This document shows, in pieces, positions 55,722 to 64,000 of a DNA stretch of 64,000 bases. The DNA is from Speluncibacter jeojiensis. GTDB lineage: Bacteria > Actinomycetota > Actinomycetes > Mycobacteriales > Mycobacteriaceae. Every line of letters starts with the position of its first letter. Positions within the stretch are counted from its first letter, which is position 1. The notes under the pieces were generated by a model. It made no database searches. It saw nothing but the letters and a program-made list of their open reading frames with translations, and was not told the origin of the DNA. A program made the translations under genes and the position numbers. Where the stretch lies: positions 124,001 through 188,000 of the forward strand of contig NZ_JAAIVF010000005.1 in the NCBI RefSeq assembly GCF_029589495.1. Reading direction: 5' to 3'.

Positions 55722-55794
55722 GCCCCCTTCGTCTAGCGGCCTAGGACACCGCCCTTTCAAGGCGGCAGCGCGGGTTCGAATCCCGTAGGGGGTA
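55722..55794 (+). tRNA. trnE: tRNA-Glu (anticodon UUC)
   Basis: The 73-base gene starts GCCCCCTTCGTCTAGCGGCC. The anticodon TTC lies in CCGCCCTTTCAAGGCGG, the T arm is GCGGGTTCGAATCCCGT, and the acceptor pairs with AGGGGGT. The 3' CCA is not encoded. First of three clustered tRNA genes. Confidence 0.97.
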
Positions 55795-55836
55795 CGGTTA
55801 GACCGGTTCCACCGAGGTAGTACAGTTTCACAGCAT

Positions 55837-55910
55837 GGCCCTGTGGCGCAGTTGGTTAGCGCGCCGCCCTGTCACGGCGGAGGTCGCGGGTTCGAGTCCC
55901 GTCAGGGTCG
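55837..55910 (+). tRNA. trnD: tRNA-Asp (anticodon GUC)
   Basis: The 74-base gene starts GGCCCTGTGGCGCAGTTGG. The anticodon GTC lies in CCGCCCTGTCACGGCGG, and the acceptor GGCCCTG pairs with CAGGGTC. CCA is not encoded. It lies 42 bases after tRNA-Glu. Confidence 0.97.
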
Positions 55911-55950
55911 CTCATGTAGCGATTGGCATCCGAGCAATCGGGTGCCGTCC

Positions 55951-56027
55951 GGCCAGGTAGCTCAGTTGGTACGAGCGTCCGCCTGAAAAGCGGAAGGTCG
56001 CCAGTTCGATCCTGGCCCTGGCCACCA
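55951..56027 (+). tRNA. trnF: tRNA-Phe (anticodon GAA)
   Basis: The gene starts GGCCAGGTAGCTCAGTTGG. The anticodon GAA lies in TCCGCCTGAAAAGCGGA, and the acceptor GGCCAGG pairs with CCTGGCC. The 3' CCA is encoded (56025-56027). It ends the tRNA cluster and is followed by an intrinsic terminator. Confidence 0.97.
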
Positions 56028-56036
56028 GCATCGCGG

Positions 56037-56069
56037 AAACCCCCGAGGCGATCATCGCCCGGGGGTTTT
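56037..56069 (+). terminator. Intrinsic terminator of the tRNA cluster
   Basis: CCCCCG and GGCGAT pair with ATCGCC and CGGGGG around a short loop, with one bulged A, followed by TTTTC. The T run makes this the most canonical terminator in the window. Confidence 0.88.
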
Positions 56070-56115
56070 CTCCTGTCGTGGGTCGATCAGTCGGTATCGG
56101 ATCACCGGTGGTGGA

Positions 56116-56721
56116 TCACCGGTGGCTGCCGGCGGGGCCGAGGAATCGGGCCAGTTCGCGGTCCCACTGCGCATCCCGCGAGCACCAGATGCGGTAGCGC
56201 CCGAATCCCCAGCAGGCCGCCAGTGCCATCAGCCCGGCCAGCCAGGTCGAGAGCCCCACCATGATCGCGGCGCTCTGGGCGTCGATCCCGGTCAGCGGGC
56301 GGGCCGTGGGGTTGCCGGCGTCGTCGACCCAGGTCTGCACCGTGGTCCCTTTCGGGGTGCCGTAGTCGACATCGATGGGTCCGCGATGCGGGTGCCCCTG
56401 CCAGGCCCAGTCGGCGTCTACCCGGAGCGGCTTGTCGCCGGCGTATCCGAGCGAGGTCACCGCGGCGGCGGGAGCCGCCACCAGCGTGACGGCGGAGATC
56501 TGGTGGGCGTCGGCCTGCTGACGTGAGGCGAGGGCGGACTGGCTCGACCAGGTGCGCAGCCCGAGCCATGAGGCGACCGGGAACAGTGCGATCAGTGCGA
56601 CGATCGCGGTGGCGGTCAACAGGGTCTCGATCAGGTCGCTGCGGCGGGTGAGGGGGTCCTTCGGATGAAGTGATCGCCAGAACACTCGGGATCGGTGGAC
56701 CCTGCACCGCATCGTGACCAC
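56116..56721 (-). CDS. Rv1733c-family membrane protein
   Basis: The 201-residue protein has the family N-terminal motif DPLTRRSDLIE, one membrane helix at its start, an extracytoplasmic domain of about 90 residues, and a second helix near the C-terminus (MVGLSTWLAGLMALAACWGF). Function is unknown; Rv1733c is a dormancy-regulon membrane antigen of M. tuberculosis. The start is a GTG at 56721 or an ATG at 56712, and GGAGG upstream does not clearly decide. It converges on the tRNA-Phe terminator. Confidence 0.75.
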   Translation of the reverse strand: MVTMRCRVHRSRVFWRSLHPKDPLTRRSDLIETLLTATAIVALIALFPVASWLGLRTWSSQSALASRQQADAHQISAVTLVAAPAAAVTSLGYAGDKPLRVDADWAWQGHPHRGPIDVDYGTPKGTTVQTWVDDAGNPTARPLTGIDAQSAAIMVGLSTWLAGLMALAACWGFGRYRIWCSRDAQWDRELARFLGPAGSHR

Positions 56722-56781
56722 GCACCTCCCGGCCGGGTTGGATTGCTGCTACTTCCAGCTTCGTCCTTGTGTGCGAGGTGT

Positions 56782-57975
56782 TCAAGAGCAGTGCGTGAAG
56801 GTCAGCAGTGGAACCTCGACCTCCTCGGGGGTCAGCGACCCGTGATGTCCGAGCATCGACGACTGGCGGGGTTCGATCGAGCGGCGGATCAGCGCTGCGG
56901 ACGACCGCGCGACCGCGAGCAGATCGCCGATGCGCGGCAGCACCGCGGGCGCGACCACGGGGCCGAACCAGCCCCGGGCGATCGCGTCGGCGCGGTCGAG
57001 GACCTCGAAGTCCTCGCCCAGCCGGCGCCGCCAGGTCGCACGAACCCGTTCGGTCGCACCCGGTTCGGTGTAGAGGTGCCGGGCCCGCGGCTCGCCGCCG
57101 AGCAGCCGCACCCCCTCCGTCAACTCGGGTTCGGCGTCGACGTCGATCGCCTCGCCGACCCGGACCATGCCGTGATCGGCGGTGACGACCAACGCGCCGT
57201 CCGCGGGCAGCCGCTCCGCGATCTGCCGCGCCATCCGGTCCACGTGGGCCAACTCCAGGCGCCACGCCTCGGAGTCCGGGCCGCGCACGTGACCGGTGTA
57301 GTCGAGCTCGCCGTGATACGCGTAGACGAAGGTGCGTGCGCTCTCGCCGCCACCCTCACCTCGGCCCGCGCACAGCGCCCCCGCGGCCGACGCCGCCAGG
57401 TCGCCGAGGGAGACGGTCGCGTGAAAGGTGCCGCCGCGCAATGAGGCCCGCGTCAGGCCCGACCGCTCCAGTGGCGCCGGACCCAGGCTGGCGACGGCGA
57501 CGCCGTCCGCGGCGGCACGCTCGAACAGGGTCTGCCGAGGCTGGAACTGCTCGGGCACAACCTCTTTGAACAGGTCGACGTGCGGCCCGGGGCCGTGCAG
57601 GCGCCAGGCCAGTGGGTTCATCAGGCGGTCCTGGCCGGGCACCGCCAGCAGATAGCCGACCACCCCGTGCTCGCCCGGCGGCAGCCCGGTGCCCAGCGAG
57701 CTGAGGCTGGTCGCGGTCGTCGACGGGAAGCCCGCGGTCAGTATCGGCGATCGGGGGGTCTCGGCCAGCCTCGCGTACAGGAACGGCGCCGCTTCCGGGT
57801 TCGCGGCGAGCAACCGGGCCCCCAGCCCGTCGATCAGCAGCAGGCAGATCCGCCGGACCGAGTGGTCCAGGCCCAGCCCGATCCGGTCGGACTGGCCGGG
57901 CACGCCCAACGTCGAGAGCAGTGCGGGGACGACGTCGGCCGACGATGCCTCGCCGTACCGTGGCGCGAGCAACAT
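56782..57975 (-). CDS. Type I phosphodiesterase / nucleotide pyrophosphatase family protein
   Basis: The 397-residue protein belongs to the alkaline phosphatase superfamily. [11 protein letters not shown] supplies the first metal aspartate, FPSTTATSL the nucleophilic threonine, VVTADHGMV and [11 protein letters not shown] further metal ligands. It would hydrolyse phosphodiesters or pyrophosphates; no signal peptide is evident. M. tuberculosis homologues are annotated as conserved hydrolases. The gene is divergent from the phospholipase C-like gene, with 114 bases between starts. Confidence 0.85.
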   Translation of the reverse strand: MLLAPRYGEASSADVVPALLSTLGVPGQSDRIGLGLDHSVRRICLLLIDGLGARLLAANPEAAPFLYARLAETPRSPILTAGFPSTTATSLSSLGTGLPPGEHGVVGYLLAVPGQDRLMNPLAWRLHGPGPHVDLFKEVVPEQFQPRQTLFERAAADGVAVASLGPAPLERSGLTRASLRGGTFHATVSLGDLAASAAGALCAGRGEGGGESARTFVYAYHGELDYTGHVRGPDSEAWRLELAHVDRMARQIAERLPADGALVVTADHGMVRVGEAIDVDAEPELTEGVRLLGGEPRARHLYTEPGATERVRATWRRRLGEDFEVLDRADAIARGWFGPVVAPAVLPRIGDLLAVARSSAALIRRSIEPRQSSMLGHHGSLTPEEVEVPLLTFTHCS

Positions 57976-57998
57976 CGGTCCAGGCTATCGCCGCGTGT

Positions 57999-58064
57999 GC
58001 GGTTGCCGACCCCCGTCGGCCGACTTAAGGTTTGCCGGATGCAATCGCCTGACGCGGTTGCCGA
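57999..58064. repeat. Direct repeat GCGGTTGCCGA upstream of the phospholipase gene
   Basis: The 11-mer occurs at 57999-58009 and 58054-58064, each followed by A/C and CCC, 55 bp apart in the divergent promoter region. It may be a paired regulator site, although the spacing is loose. Confidence 0.3.
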
Positions 58065-58089
58065 ACCCCTTGCACAGGTGGAGGTACAG

Positions 58090-59688
58090 ATGGCCAAGCC
58101 CGGTCCGTTCGCCGGAATGTCGCGCAGGGAGTTCTTTGCGAAGTCCGCCGCGGCGGGGGGCGCGGCGATGCTGGCGTCGTGGGCGGGGCCGGTGATCGAG
58201 CGTGCCTACGCGGCGGACCCCGCAGGGATGGGCGGACTGGGGGACATCGAGCACATCGTGCTGCTGATGCAGGAGAACCGCTCCTTCGACCACTACTACG
58301 GAACGCTCTCCGGGGTGCGAGGCTTCGACGACCCGTCCCCGGCGTGGAAGCAGTACGGCTACGCGCCGGGTTCGCCGTCGCCCTCGGCGTTCGGCTCGTC
58401 CGGGATCAACTCCGCGAACGTCGGGTCGTCCTCCGGCGGGGCGGTCGACGCGAACGGATACCTGCTGCCGTTCCGGCTCGACACCAATCGCGGGCCGTCG
58501 CTGGACGGCGAGTGCATCAACGACCCGACCCACTCCTGGGGACCGCAGCACCAGGCGTGGAACGGCGGCAGGATGGACCAGTGGGTCAAGGTCCACCTCG
58601 AACACGAGGGGCCGGGCAACGGCCCGGCGACCATGGGCTACTACACCCGCGCGGACATCCCCGTGCACTACGACCTCGCGGACGCGTTCACGGTGTGCGA
58701 CCACTACTTCTGCTCGGTGATGGGCCCGACCGACCCGAACCGGCTGTACTGGATGAGCGCGCACATCGACCCGGAAGGCAAGAACGGCGGACCGCTGGTC
58801 GAGACGCCGACGCTGATCCCGAAGAACGTCTACAGCTGGCGCACCATGCCCGAGAACCTCGAAGAGGCCGGGGTGAGCTGGAAGATCTATCAGAACAAGG
58901 ACGTCGGTCCCATCTCCAGCGTGATCCTCGACGGGATGATGGGCTGCTTCAAGCAGACGGCCGGCAGCCCGGCGTTGCAGCGCAAGGGCGTCGACCCCAG
59001 CTACCCCGACGACTTCAAGACGGACGTGCAGAACGGGACGCTGCCGGCGGTGTCGTGGGTGGTGCCCTCGCTGCTCGACTGCGAGCATCCCGCGCTTCCG
59101 CCGGCCCTGGGCGCGGTCGGGATCGTGCAGGTGCTCGACATCCTGACCTCCAACCCGGCGGTGTGGGAGAAGACCGCGCTGATCATCAGTTACGACGAGA
59201 ACGGTGGGTTCTTCGACCACGTGACGCCGCCGACCGCACCGCCCGGCACACCGGGGGAGTACCTGACGGTCCCGCTCGGGTCGGTCGCCGAGGCCGACGG
59301 CATCGCCGGGCCGATCGGGCTGGGGTTCCGCGTGCCGGGCATCGTCATCTCGCCGTTCAGCCGCGGCGGGCTGGTCTCCTCGGAGGTCTTCGACCACACC
59401 TCGCAGCTGCGGCTGATCGAGCGCCGGTTCGGGGTGGACGTGCCGAACCTGACGCCGTGGCGGCGGCAGACGGTGGGGGACATGACGTCCGCGTTCAACT
59501 TCGCCGCACCGCCCAACGCGACCGTGCCGAAGCTCGATCCGCAGCCCCGGGTCGCGCCGGCGCTGGCCCAGTGCGGTCCGAACATGGCGCTGGGCTTCCT
59601 CGACAAGGGCATCCCGTACCCGGTGCCGCCGAACAGCATGCCGAAGCAGGAGCCGGGTACGCGCGGCAAGCCGAGCGGACTGGCCTGA
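58090..59688 (+). CDS. Tat-exported phospholipase C / phosphoesterase family protein
   Basis: The 532-residue protein has a twin-arginine signal ([19 protein letters not shown]) and should be folded before export. The phosphoesterase domain has [19 protein letters not shown], the threonine nucleophile region of this family being close by, and [16 protein letters not shown] with metal ligands. Mycobacterial PlcA-D and acid phosphatases such as AcpA belong here. It could release phosphate or head groups from phospholipids. GGAGG precedes the ATG at 58090; an upstream ATG at 58039 also lies in frame. Confidence 0.88.
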   Translation: MAKPGPFAGMSRREFFAKSAAAGGAAMLASWAGPVIERAYAADPAGMGGLGDIEHIVLLMQENRSFDHYYGTLSGVRGFDDPSPAWKQYGYAPGSPSPSAFGSSGINSANVGSSSGGAVDANGYLLPFRLDTNRGPSLDGECINDPTHSWGPQHQAWNGGRMDQWVKVHLEHEGPGNGPATMGYYTRADIPVHYDLADAFTVCDHYFCSVMGPTDPNRLYWMSAHIDPEGKNGGPLVETPTLIPKNVYSWRTMPENLEEAGVSWKIYQNKDVGPISSVILDGMMGCFKQTAGSPALQRKGVDPSYPDDFKTDVQNGTLPAVSWVVPSLLDCEHPALPPALGAVGIVQVLDILTSNPAVWEKTALIISYDENGGFFDHVTPPTAPPGTPGEYLTVPLGSVAEADGIAGPIGLGFRVPGIVISPFSRGGLVSSEVFDHTSQLRLIERRFGVDVPNLTPWRRQTVGDMTSAFNFAAPPNATVPKLDPQPRVAPALAQCGPNMALGFLDKGIPYPVPPNSMPKQEPGTRGKPSGLA

Positions 59689-59764
59689 TCTTCGCGACCC
59701 TGATCTGCGCGACCCTGGTCCCCGCGACCGTGACGGGGTGCCGTCGCGCCGTAGGGTGTGCCTC

Positions 59765-60370
59765 ATGAGCGACCTCGACCCCGCCGCCGATCCCGCCGCG
59801 GGCACGCGCCGTGATCAGCGCAAGGCCGACCGGCGCCGGGTGATCCTGCGGTCGGCCGCGCGGCTGTTCGCCGAGCGCGGCTACCGCGGGGTGTCGATGC
59901 GCGACCTCGGCGCGGCCGCCGACGTGAGCGGTCCGGCGATCTACCGGCACTTCGCGAGCAAACAGGACGTGTTGGTGGAACTGCTGGTCGGCATCAGCGA
60001 GCGTCTGCTCGAGGGCGGGCGCCGCCAGGTCGCCGAGTCCGGGTCGGACCGGGAGGCGCTGGAGCGGTTGGTCGCGGCGCACGCGGAGTTCGCGGTGACG
60101 GACACGGACCTGATCCGTGTCCAGGACCGGGACATGAGCATGCTGCCGCCGGACGCGGCGCACACCGTCCGGCGCCTGCAACGCTCGTATGTCGAGGTGT
60201 GGGTCGACGCGCTGCGCCGACTCGATCCTGCCCTCCCTGCCGATCGCGCGCGCATCAAGGCGCATGCCGCGTTCGGTCTGCTCAACTCGACGCCGTACAG
60301 CGCGCGCTCGGCGTCCTGCGGCGAGCTCACCGACCTGCTGACGCGGATGACGCTGGCCGCGTTGGCCTGA
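59765..60370 (+). CDS. TetR-family transcriptional regulator
   Basis: The 201-residue protein has a TetR domain with RRRVILRSAARLFAERGY and AADVSGPAIYRHFASKQDVL. It precedes an FadD35-like acyl-CoA ligase gene. In M. tuberculosis a TetR regulator (BkaR, Rv2506) is encoded beside fadD35 and controls branched-chain keto-acid catabolism, so a related role is possible. A 19-bp palindrome downstream, before the ligase gene, is the likely operator. The ATG at 59765 is chosen over 59738. Confidence 0.85.
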   Translation: MSDLDPAADPAAGTRRDQRKADRRRVILRSAARLFAERGYRGVSMRDLGAAADVSGPAIYRHFASKQDVLVELLVGISERLLEGGRRQVAESGSDREALERLVAAHAEFAVTDTDLIRVQDRDMSMLPPDAAHTVRRLQRSYVEVWVDALRRLDPALPADRARIKAHAAFGLLNSTPYSARSASCGELTDLLTRMTLAALA

Positions 60371-60404
60371 CCGCCTGACGGTCTGACCGACGGGACGCCC
60401 TCGG

Positions 60405-60436
60405 CTTCGCGCAGCACTGTCTTCGCACAGCACTGT
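60405..60436. repeat. 16-bp tandem duplication before the fadD operator
   Basis: CTTCGCGCAGCACTGT and CTTCGCACAGCACTGT lie head to tail with one mismatch, and the second copy runs into the palindrome at 60433. Confidence 0.75.
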
Positions 60437-60451
60437 CCGGAATCCGGACAG
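60433..60451. promoter_or_regulatory. 19-bp perfect palindrome between the TetR and acyl-CoA ligase genes
   Basis: CTGTCCGGA-A-TCCGGACAG has perfect 9-bp arms. It lies 63 bases after the TetR stop and 133 bases before the ligase ATG. Size and symmetry fit a TetR operator. Confidence 0.6.
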
Positions 60452-60583
60452 CCACGGAGAGTGCCGGATGTGGAGTATGTCGTAGATCACATTCGAACGG
60501 GTACATTCGCGGACACGGGGACTCGCGTTCGCGGGTCGCCCGTGGCGGGCACACCCGCACCTCCGATGCGCAAGGAGACGCCG

Positions 60584-62269
60584 ATGGGCACACTTTCGTC
60601 CGGCCGCTCGCTGCCGAGCTACTCGTCCGGGACCTGGGACGAGCCGATGCTCGGTGACACCATCGGAGACGATCTCGACCGCGCGTGCGCCGCGTATCCC
60701 GAGCGGGATGCGCTCGTCGACCACGCGACGGGACGCAGTTGGACCTATCGTCGGCTGGTCGACGACGTCGACGCGGTGGCAGCCGGGTTGCTACGCCGCG
60801 GCATCGTCAAGGGCGACCGGGTGGGCATCTGGGCGCCGAACTGCCCCGAGTGGGTGCTGACGCAGTACGCGACCGCCAAGATCGGCGCCATCCTGGTGAA
60901 CATCAACCCCGCCTACCGCTCGCACGAATTGCAGTACGTGCTCGAACAGGCCGGCATCCGCATGCTGGTCTCCGCCGCGAGCTTCAAGGCCTCCGACTAC
61001 GCGGAGATGATCGAATCCGTGCGCGGAGGATGTCCCGCGCTCGAGTCGGTGGTGCTGCTCGGCACCGACGGATGGCGGGCACTGGTCGACGACGGCCGTG
61101 CTGCCCTGACCGGCGACCCGGAGCTTGTCGCGCTCGCGCAGGGCGCGCTGTCCGCGGACGACCCGATCAACATCCAGTACACCTCGGGCACGACCGGATT
61201 CCCCAAGGGGGCCACCCTCAGTCATCACAACATCCTCAACAACGCGTACTTCGTGGGCGAGCTGTGCCACTACAGCGAGCAGGACCGGGTGTGCATTCCG
61301 GTGCCGTTCTACCACTGCTTCGGCATGGTGATGGGCAACCTCGCGTGCACCAGTCACGGTGCGGCCATGGTGATTCCGGGCCCCGCCTTCGATCCGCGCG
61401 CCACGCTCGATGCGGTGCAGGCGCAGCGGTGCACCTCGCTGTACGGGGTGCCGACGATGTTCATCGCGGAACTGGCGCAGCCCGATTTCGACGACTACGA
61501 CCTGTCCAGCCTGCGCACCGGGATCATGGCCGGCTCGCCGTGCCCGGTCGAGGTGATGAAGCAGGTCATCGAGCGGATGGGCATGACGGAGGTCTCGATC
61601 TGCTACGGCATGACCGAGACCTCGCCGGTGTCGTTGCAGACCCGCTCGCACGACACGATCGATCAGCGGGTCTCGACGGTCGGGCGGGTCGGTCCGCATC
61701 TGGAGGTCAAGATCGTCGATCCGGCAACGGGGTTGACGGTGCCGCGCGGCGAGGCAGGTGAGCTGTGCACGCGCGGATACTCGGTGATGCTGGGGTACTG
61801 GGACGGCACCGTGAAGCCGGCTGGAGCGGAGCCTGCGGAGCGACCATACAAGCAGGGGCCGATTGATGCCGCGCGCTGGATGCACACCGGCGACATCGGG
61901 GTGATGGACGACGACGGGTACGTGGCGATCACCGGCCGGATCAAGGACATGGTCATCCGCGGCGGCGAGAACATCTATCCCCGCGAGATCGAGGAGTTCC
62001 TCTACGCGCACCCGGACATCCTCGACGCCCAGGTGATCGGCGTGCCCGACGAGCGGTACGGCGAGGAACTGATGGTCTGGGTGCGCTTGCGCGAGGGCGC
62101 GGCCGAGCTCGACGCCGCGGCACTGCGCGATTTCTGTGCGGGCAGGCTCGCCCACTACAAGATCCCGCGTTACGTGCACGTCGTCGACGAGTTCCCGATG
62201 ACGGTCACCGGCAAGGTGCGCAAGGTCGAGATGCGCGAGCGGTCGATCGAGCTGCTCGGCCGCGGCTAG
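60584..62269 (+). CDS. Acyl-CoA ligase, FadD35-like
   Basis: The 561-residue enzyme forms acyl-CoA via an adenylate. ATP loop [47 protein letters not shown] and the C-terminal [11 protein letters not shown] are present. Overall it resembles the FadD35 group of short- to medium-chain acyl-CoA synthetases. AAGGAG sits six bases before the ATG at 60584. It follows a TetR gene and a palindrome, and precedes an AcoR-like activator gene by 12 bases, so the two may be co-transcribed. Confidence 0.88.
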   Translation: MGTLSSGRSLPSYSSGTWDEPMLGDTIGDDLDRACAAYPERDALVDHATGRSWTYRRLVDDVDAVAAGLLRRGIVKGDRVGIWAPNCPEWVLTQYATAKIGAILVNINPAYRSHELQYVLEQAGIRMLVSAASFKASDYAEMIESVRGGCPALESVVLLGTDGWRALVDDGRAALTGDPELVALAQGALSADDPINIQYTSGTTGFPKGATLSHHNILNNAYFVGELCHYSEQDRVCIPVPFYHCFGMVMGNLACTSHGAAMVIPGPAFDPRATLDAVQAQRCTSLYGVPTMFIAELAQPDFDDYDLSSLRTGIMAGSPCPVEVMKQVIERMGMTEVSICYGMTETSPVSLQTRSHDTIDQRVSTVGRVGPHLEVKIVDPATGLTVPRGEAGELCTRGYSVMLGYWDGTVKPAGAEPAERPYKQGPIDAARWMHTGDIGVMDDDGYVAITGRIKDMVIRGGENIYPREIEEFLYAHPDILDAQVIGVPDERYGEELMVWVRLREGAAELDAAALRDFCAGRLAHYKIPRYVHVVDEFPMTVTGKVRKVEMRERSIELLGRG

Positions 62270-62281
62270 GGAGGTAGGCGG

Positions 62282-63955
62282 ATGCGGTCCGGGCAGACGA
62301 CGGGCGCACGCCCCGCTCAGGTCGCGGTGCGGCCCGACATCGAGTTGTCGTGGAAGCGTTCGGAACTCAGTGGCGTCGACCCGGCACGATGTTTCGACGC
62401 CGGACCACTGCCGGAGGTCGACCCGGACAGCGTGCTGTTGCGGGCGGCGGGACCGGTGCTGGATGAGGTGGGTCGTCAGCTCGCGGGCACCGGCCTGTGC
62501 GTGCTGCTGGCGGACCGGGACTGCCGCGTCATCGCCCGGGTATTCGACACCCGCGGAGTCGAACGCCACCTGGAGGGCCTCGGCGTGGTGATCGGTTCCG
62601 GCTTCGGCGAGGAACACGCCGGCACCAATGCGCTCGGCACCCCGCTGGAGATCCGCCGCGGCGTGATGGTGCACGGTGCCGAACACTTTCTCGACCAGTT
62701 CAAGGGCCTGAGCTGCTACGGCCAGCCGATCATCCACCCGGTGACCAACCGTGTGGAGGGTATCCTGGACATGACCTGCATTGCGCCACAGGCGAATGCG
62801 ATGTTCGCGCCGTTCCTGCAGCGTGCCGCCGCCGACATCGAGCGCAGGCTGCTGGAGGGGGCGCGGGCGTCGCAGCAGCGGCTCGTCGACGCCTTTCAGC
62901 GGATCAGCCCGCAGTCGAACGTCGCAGTGGCCGCAATCGGCGAGGATCTGCTGCTGAGCAATCGGGCGGCCCTCGAACTGCTCGACGTCGCCGACCACGT
63001 CGCGCTGCGGGCCATCGGCTCGGACCTGCGGGCCGACCAGTCCCGGACGGCTCGCGTCACCCTCGCGTCCGGGGCGGAGGCGAGCGTGCAGGCCGATCGG
63101 GTCGAGGGGGCGAACGGCGGCACGCTGTTCGTGGTCCGGCCGATACCGCCGACGCCCGTCCGACGGCCCCGTTCTCGGCGCCCCCGGATCGATCGCACCC
63201 GCACGGAGTTGCAACGCGCCCGCGACAGCGCCGCGGCGGTGGTGGTGTCCGGCGAGCCCGGATCGGGACGCACCACGGCGGCAGGTGATCTCGTCGCGCA
63301 CCGATCGGCCGGACGGCTCGACGCCACCCGGGTGCCGGTGGTCGGGGCGCAGGAGTGGACGGCCGAACTGGCGCGGACGACCGAGGGCCGCGTGGATCCG
63401 GTCGTGGTGGAGAACATCCAGTTGCTGCCCGAGGCGGCGGTGGCCCTGCTCGCGGGACGGGTCTGCGAGGCCGGTCGGCCGCAGGTGGTGTTGACCTGCG
63501 GCCCTGTCGACGAGCTGCCCGGACCCGTCGCCGCCCTGGTGGCGCGATGCCCGGAGCGGATCGTGCTGCCGCCGCTGCGGGCCCGGCGCGACGAGCTGCC
63601 GGCGATGGCCCAGGCCATGCTCGACGGCATCGGCCCGGGGCTCTCGCTCACGGCCACGGCCCTGGAGGCGCTGCTGGCGCAGCAGTGGCCCGGCAATCTG
63701 ACCGAACTGCGGACCGTGCTGACCCGGACCGCGGACAGGGCGACGAGCCGCCGGCTCACGGTGGCCGACCTGCCCGAGGCCTATCGCACCAGCACCCGGG
63801 TCGCGCGGCTGGCCGGGCGCGAACGCGCCGAGCGGGAGGCGATCGTCGATGCGCTCCGGGCGCACGCCGGAAACAAGGTGCACGCCGCCGCGGCGCTCGG
63901 AATCAGCCGCAGCACACTGTATTCGCGCATCCGTGCGCTCGACATCCGGGTCTGA
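62282..63955 (+). CDS. AcoR-like regulator with GAF domain, degenerate AAA domain and Fis-type HTH
   Basis: The 557-residue protein resembles bacterial enhancer-binding proteins. Residues about 50-190 form a GAF sensor (GVVIGSGFGEEHAGTNALGTPLEIRRGVMV). The AAA part has a P-loop-like GEPGSGRTTA but the sigma-54 contact motif GAFTGA cannot be found. QWPGNLTELRTVL and the C-terminal Fis helix-turn-helix (HAAAALGISRSTLYSRIR) are intact. Mycobacteriales generally lack sigma-54, so it should act with another sigma factor. It probably senses a small molecule and regulates the adjoining ligase or genes beyond the window edge. Confidence 0.85.
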   Translation: MRSGQTTGARPAQVAVRPDIELSWKRSELSGVDPARCFDAGPLPEVDPDSVLLRAAGPVLDEVGRQLAGTGLCVLLADRDCRVIARVFDTRGVERHLEGLGVVIGSGFGEEHAGTNALGTPLEIRRGVMVHGAEHFLDQFKGLSCYGQPIIHPVTNRVEGILDMTCIAPQANAMFAPFLQRAAADIERRLLEGARASQQRLVDAFQRISPQSNVAVAAIGEDLLLSNRAALELLDVADHVALRAIGSDLRADQSRTARVTLASGAEASVQADRVEGANGGTLFVVRPIPPTPVRRPRSRRPRIDRTRTELQRARDSAAAVVVSGEPGSGRTTAAGDLVAHRSAGRLDATRVPVVGAQEWTAELARTTEGRVDPVVVENIQLLPEAAVALLAGRVCEAGRPQVVLTCGPVDELPGPVAALVARCPERIVLPPLRARRDELPAMAQAMLDGIGPGLSLTATALEALLAQQWPGNLTELRTVLTRTADRATSRRLTVADLPEAYRTSTRVARLAGRERAEREAIVDALRAHAGNKVHAAAALGISRSTLYSRIRALDIRV

Positions 63956-64000
63956 TCCGGCGGGACCAGCGCGGGCGGATCAGGCCGGCGGTGCCCGGAA

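Noticed and set aside
59689-59764. GCGACCCTG/GCGACCGTG repeats after the phospholipase gene
   Set aside because: Three imperfect short copies without symmetry or stable period; no function can be supported.
60791-63883. 1030-codon open frame on the minus strand
   Set aside because: It lies opposite the fadD and AcoR-like genes, has no domain features and an Arg/His/Pro-rich composition typical of antisense frames in GC-rich DNA.

Overview
The window is high-GC actinobacterial chromosome with tightly packed genes and frequent ATGA/GTGA start-stop overlaps. Mycothiol synthase (mshD), LmeA, a DesA1-type acyl-ACP desaturase, GlnR, a LytR-CpsA-Psr protein with LytR_C domain, an Rv1733c-family protein and a gene order matching Mycobacterium tuberculosis Rv0807 to Rv0824c point to a mycolic-acid-containing member of the Mycobacteriales, probably Gordonia-like. 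The genus is inferred, not proven. I see no phage genes, insertion sequences or CRISPR arrays.

Region 1 (1-17.4 kb) is lipid or alicyclic catabolism. A minus-strand operon (8551 to 856) encodes a PF10118 ferritin-like protein, a flavin/2Fe-2S reductase, a Baeyer-Villiger-type monooxygenase, a short-chain dehydrogenase, an aldehyde dehydrogenase fused to an SRPBCC domain, and a serine esterase. Divergent from it is a beta-oxidation operon (acyl-CoA dehydrogenase, thiolase, FadB-type multifunctional enzyme). Two near-identical 17-bp palindromes lie in the 275-bp gap between them. A TetR regulator, an acyl-CoA ligase, a sterol-carrier-like protein and a zinc alcohol dehydrogenase follow.

Region 2 (17.4-47.4 kb) is conserved core. 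It holds purF, purM, a DUF3073 gene, a MOSC gene, ygfZ, pabC, then cydABDC, which is absent from this position in M. tuberculosis. Next come a nitrobindin-like gene coupled to a 32-codon membrane microprotein, sseC, thiosulfate sulfurtransferase, a DUF4395 gene, a polycysteine leader peptide, a thioredoxin, lmeA, glnR-mshD, pstSCAB, convergent phoU, an LCP protein, dus and desA1. Sulfur, phosphate, nitrogen and terminal-oxidase functions each show candidate cis-elements: a cysteine attenuator, two Pho boxes with identical geometry, and two tandem BlaI/MecI-like operators at cydA.

Region 3 (47.4-64 kb) is mixed. It carries a GabD1-like dehydrogenase, a ClpC-type HSP100 paralogue with an HspR (HAIR) operator, an acyl-CoA ligase, tRNA-Lys, a CorA-like transporter, a ScbR-like TetR regulator, a tRNA-Glu/Asp/Phe cluster, an Rv1733c-family protein, a nucleotide pyrophosphatase-like enzyme, a Tat-exported phospholipase C-like protein, a TetR regulator with an FadD35-like ligase, and an AcoR-like activator whose AAA domain appears degenerate.
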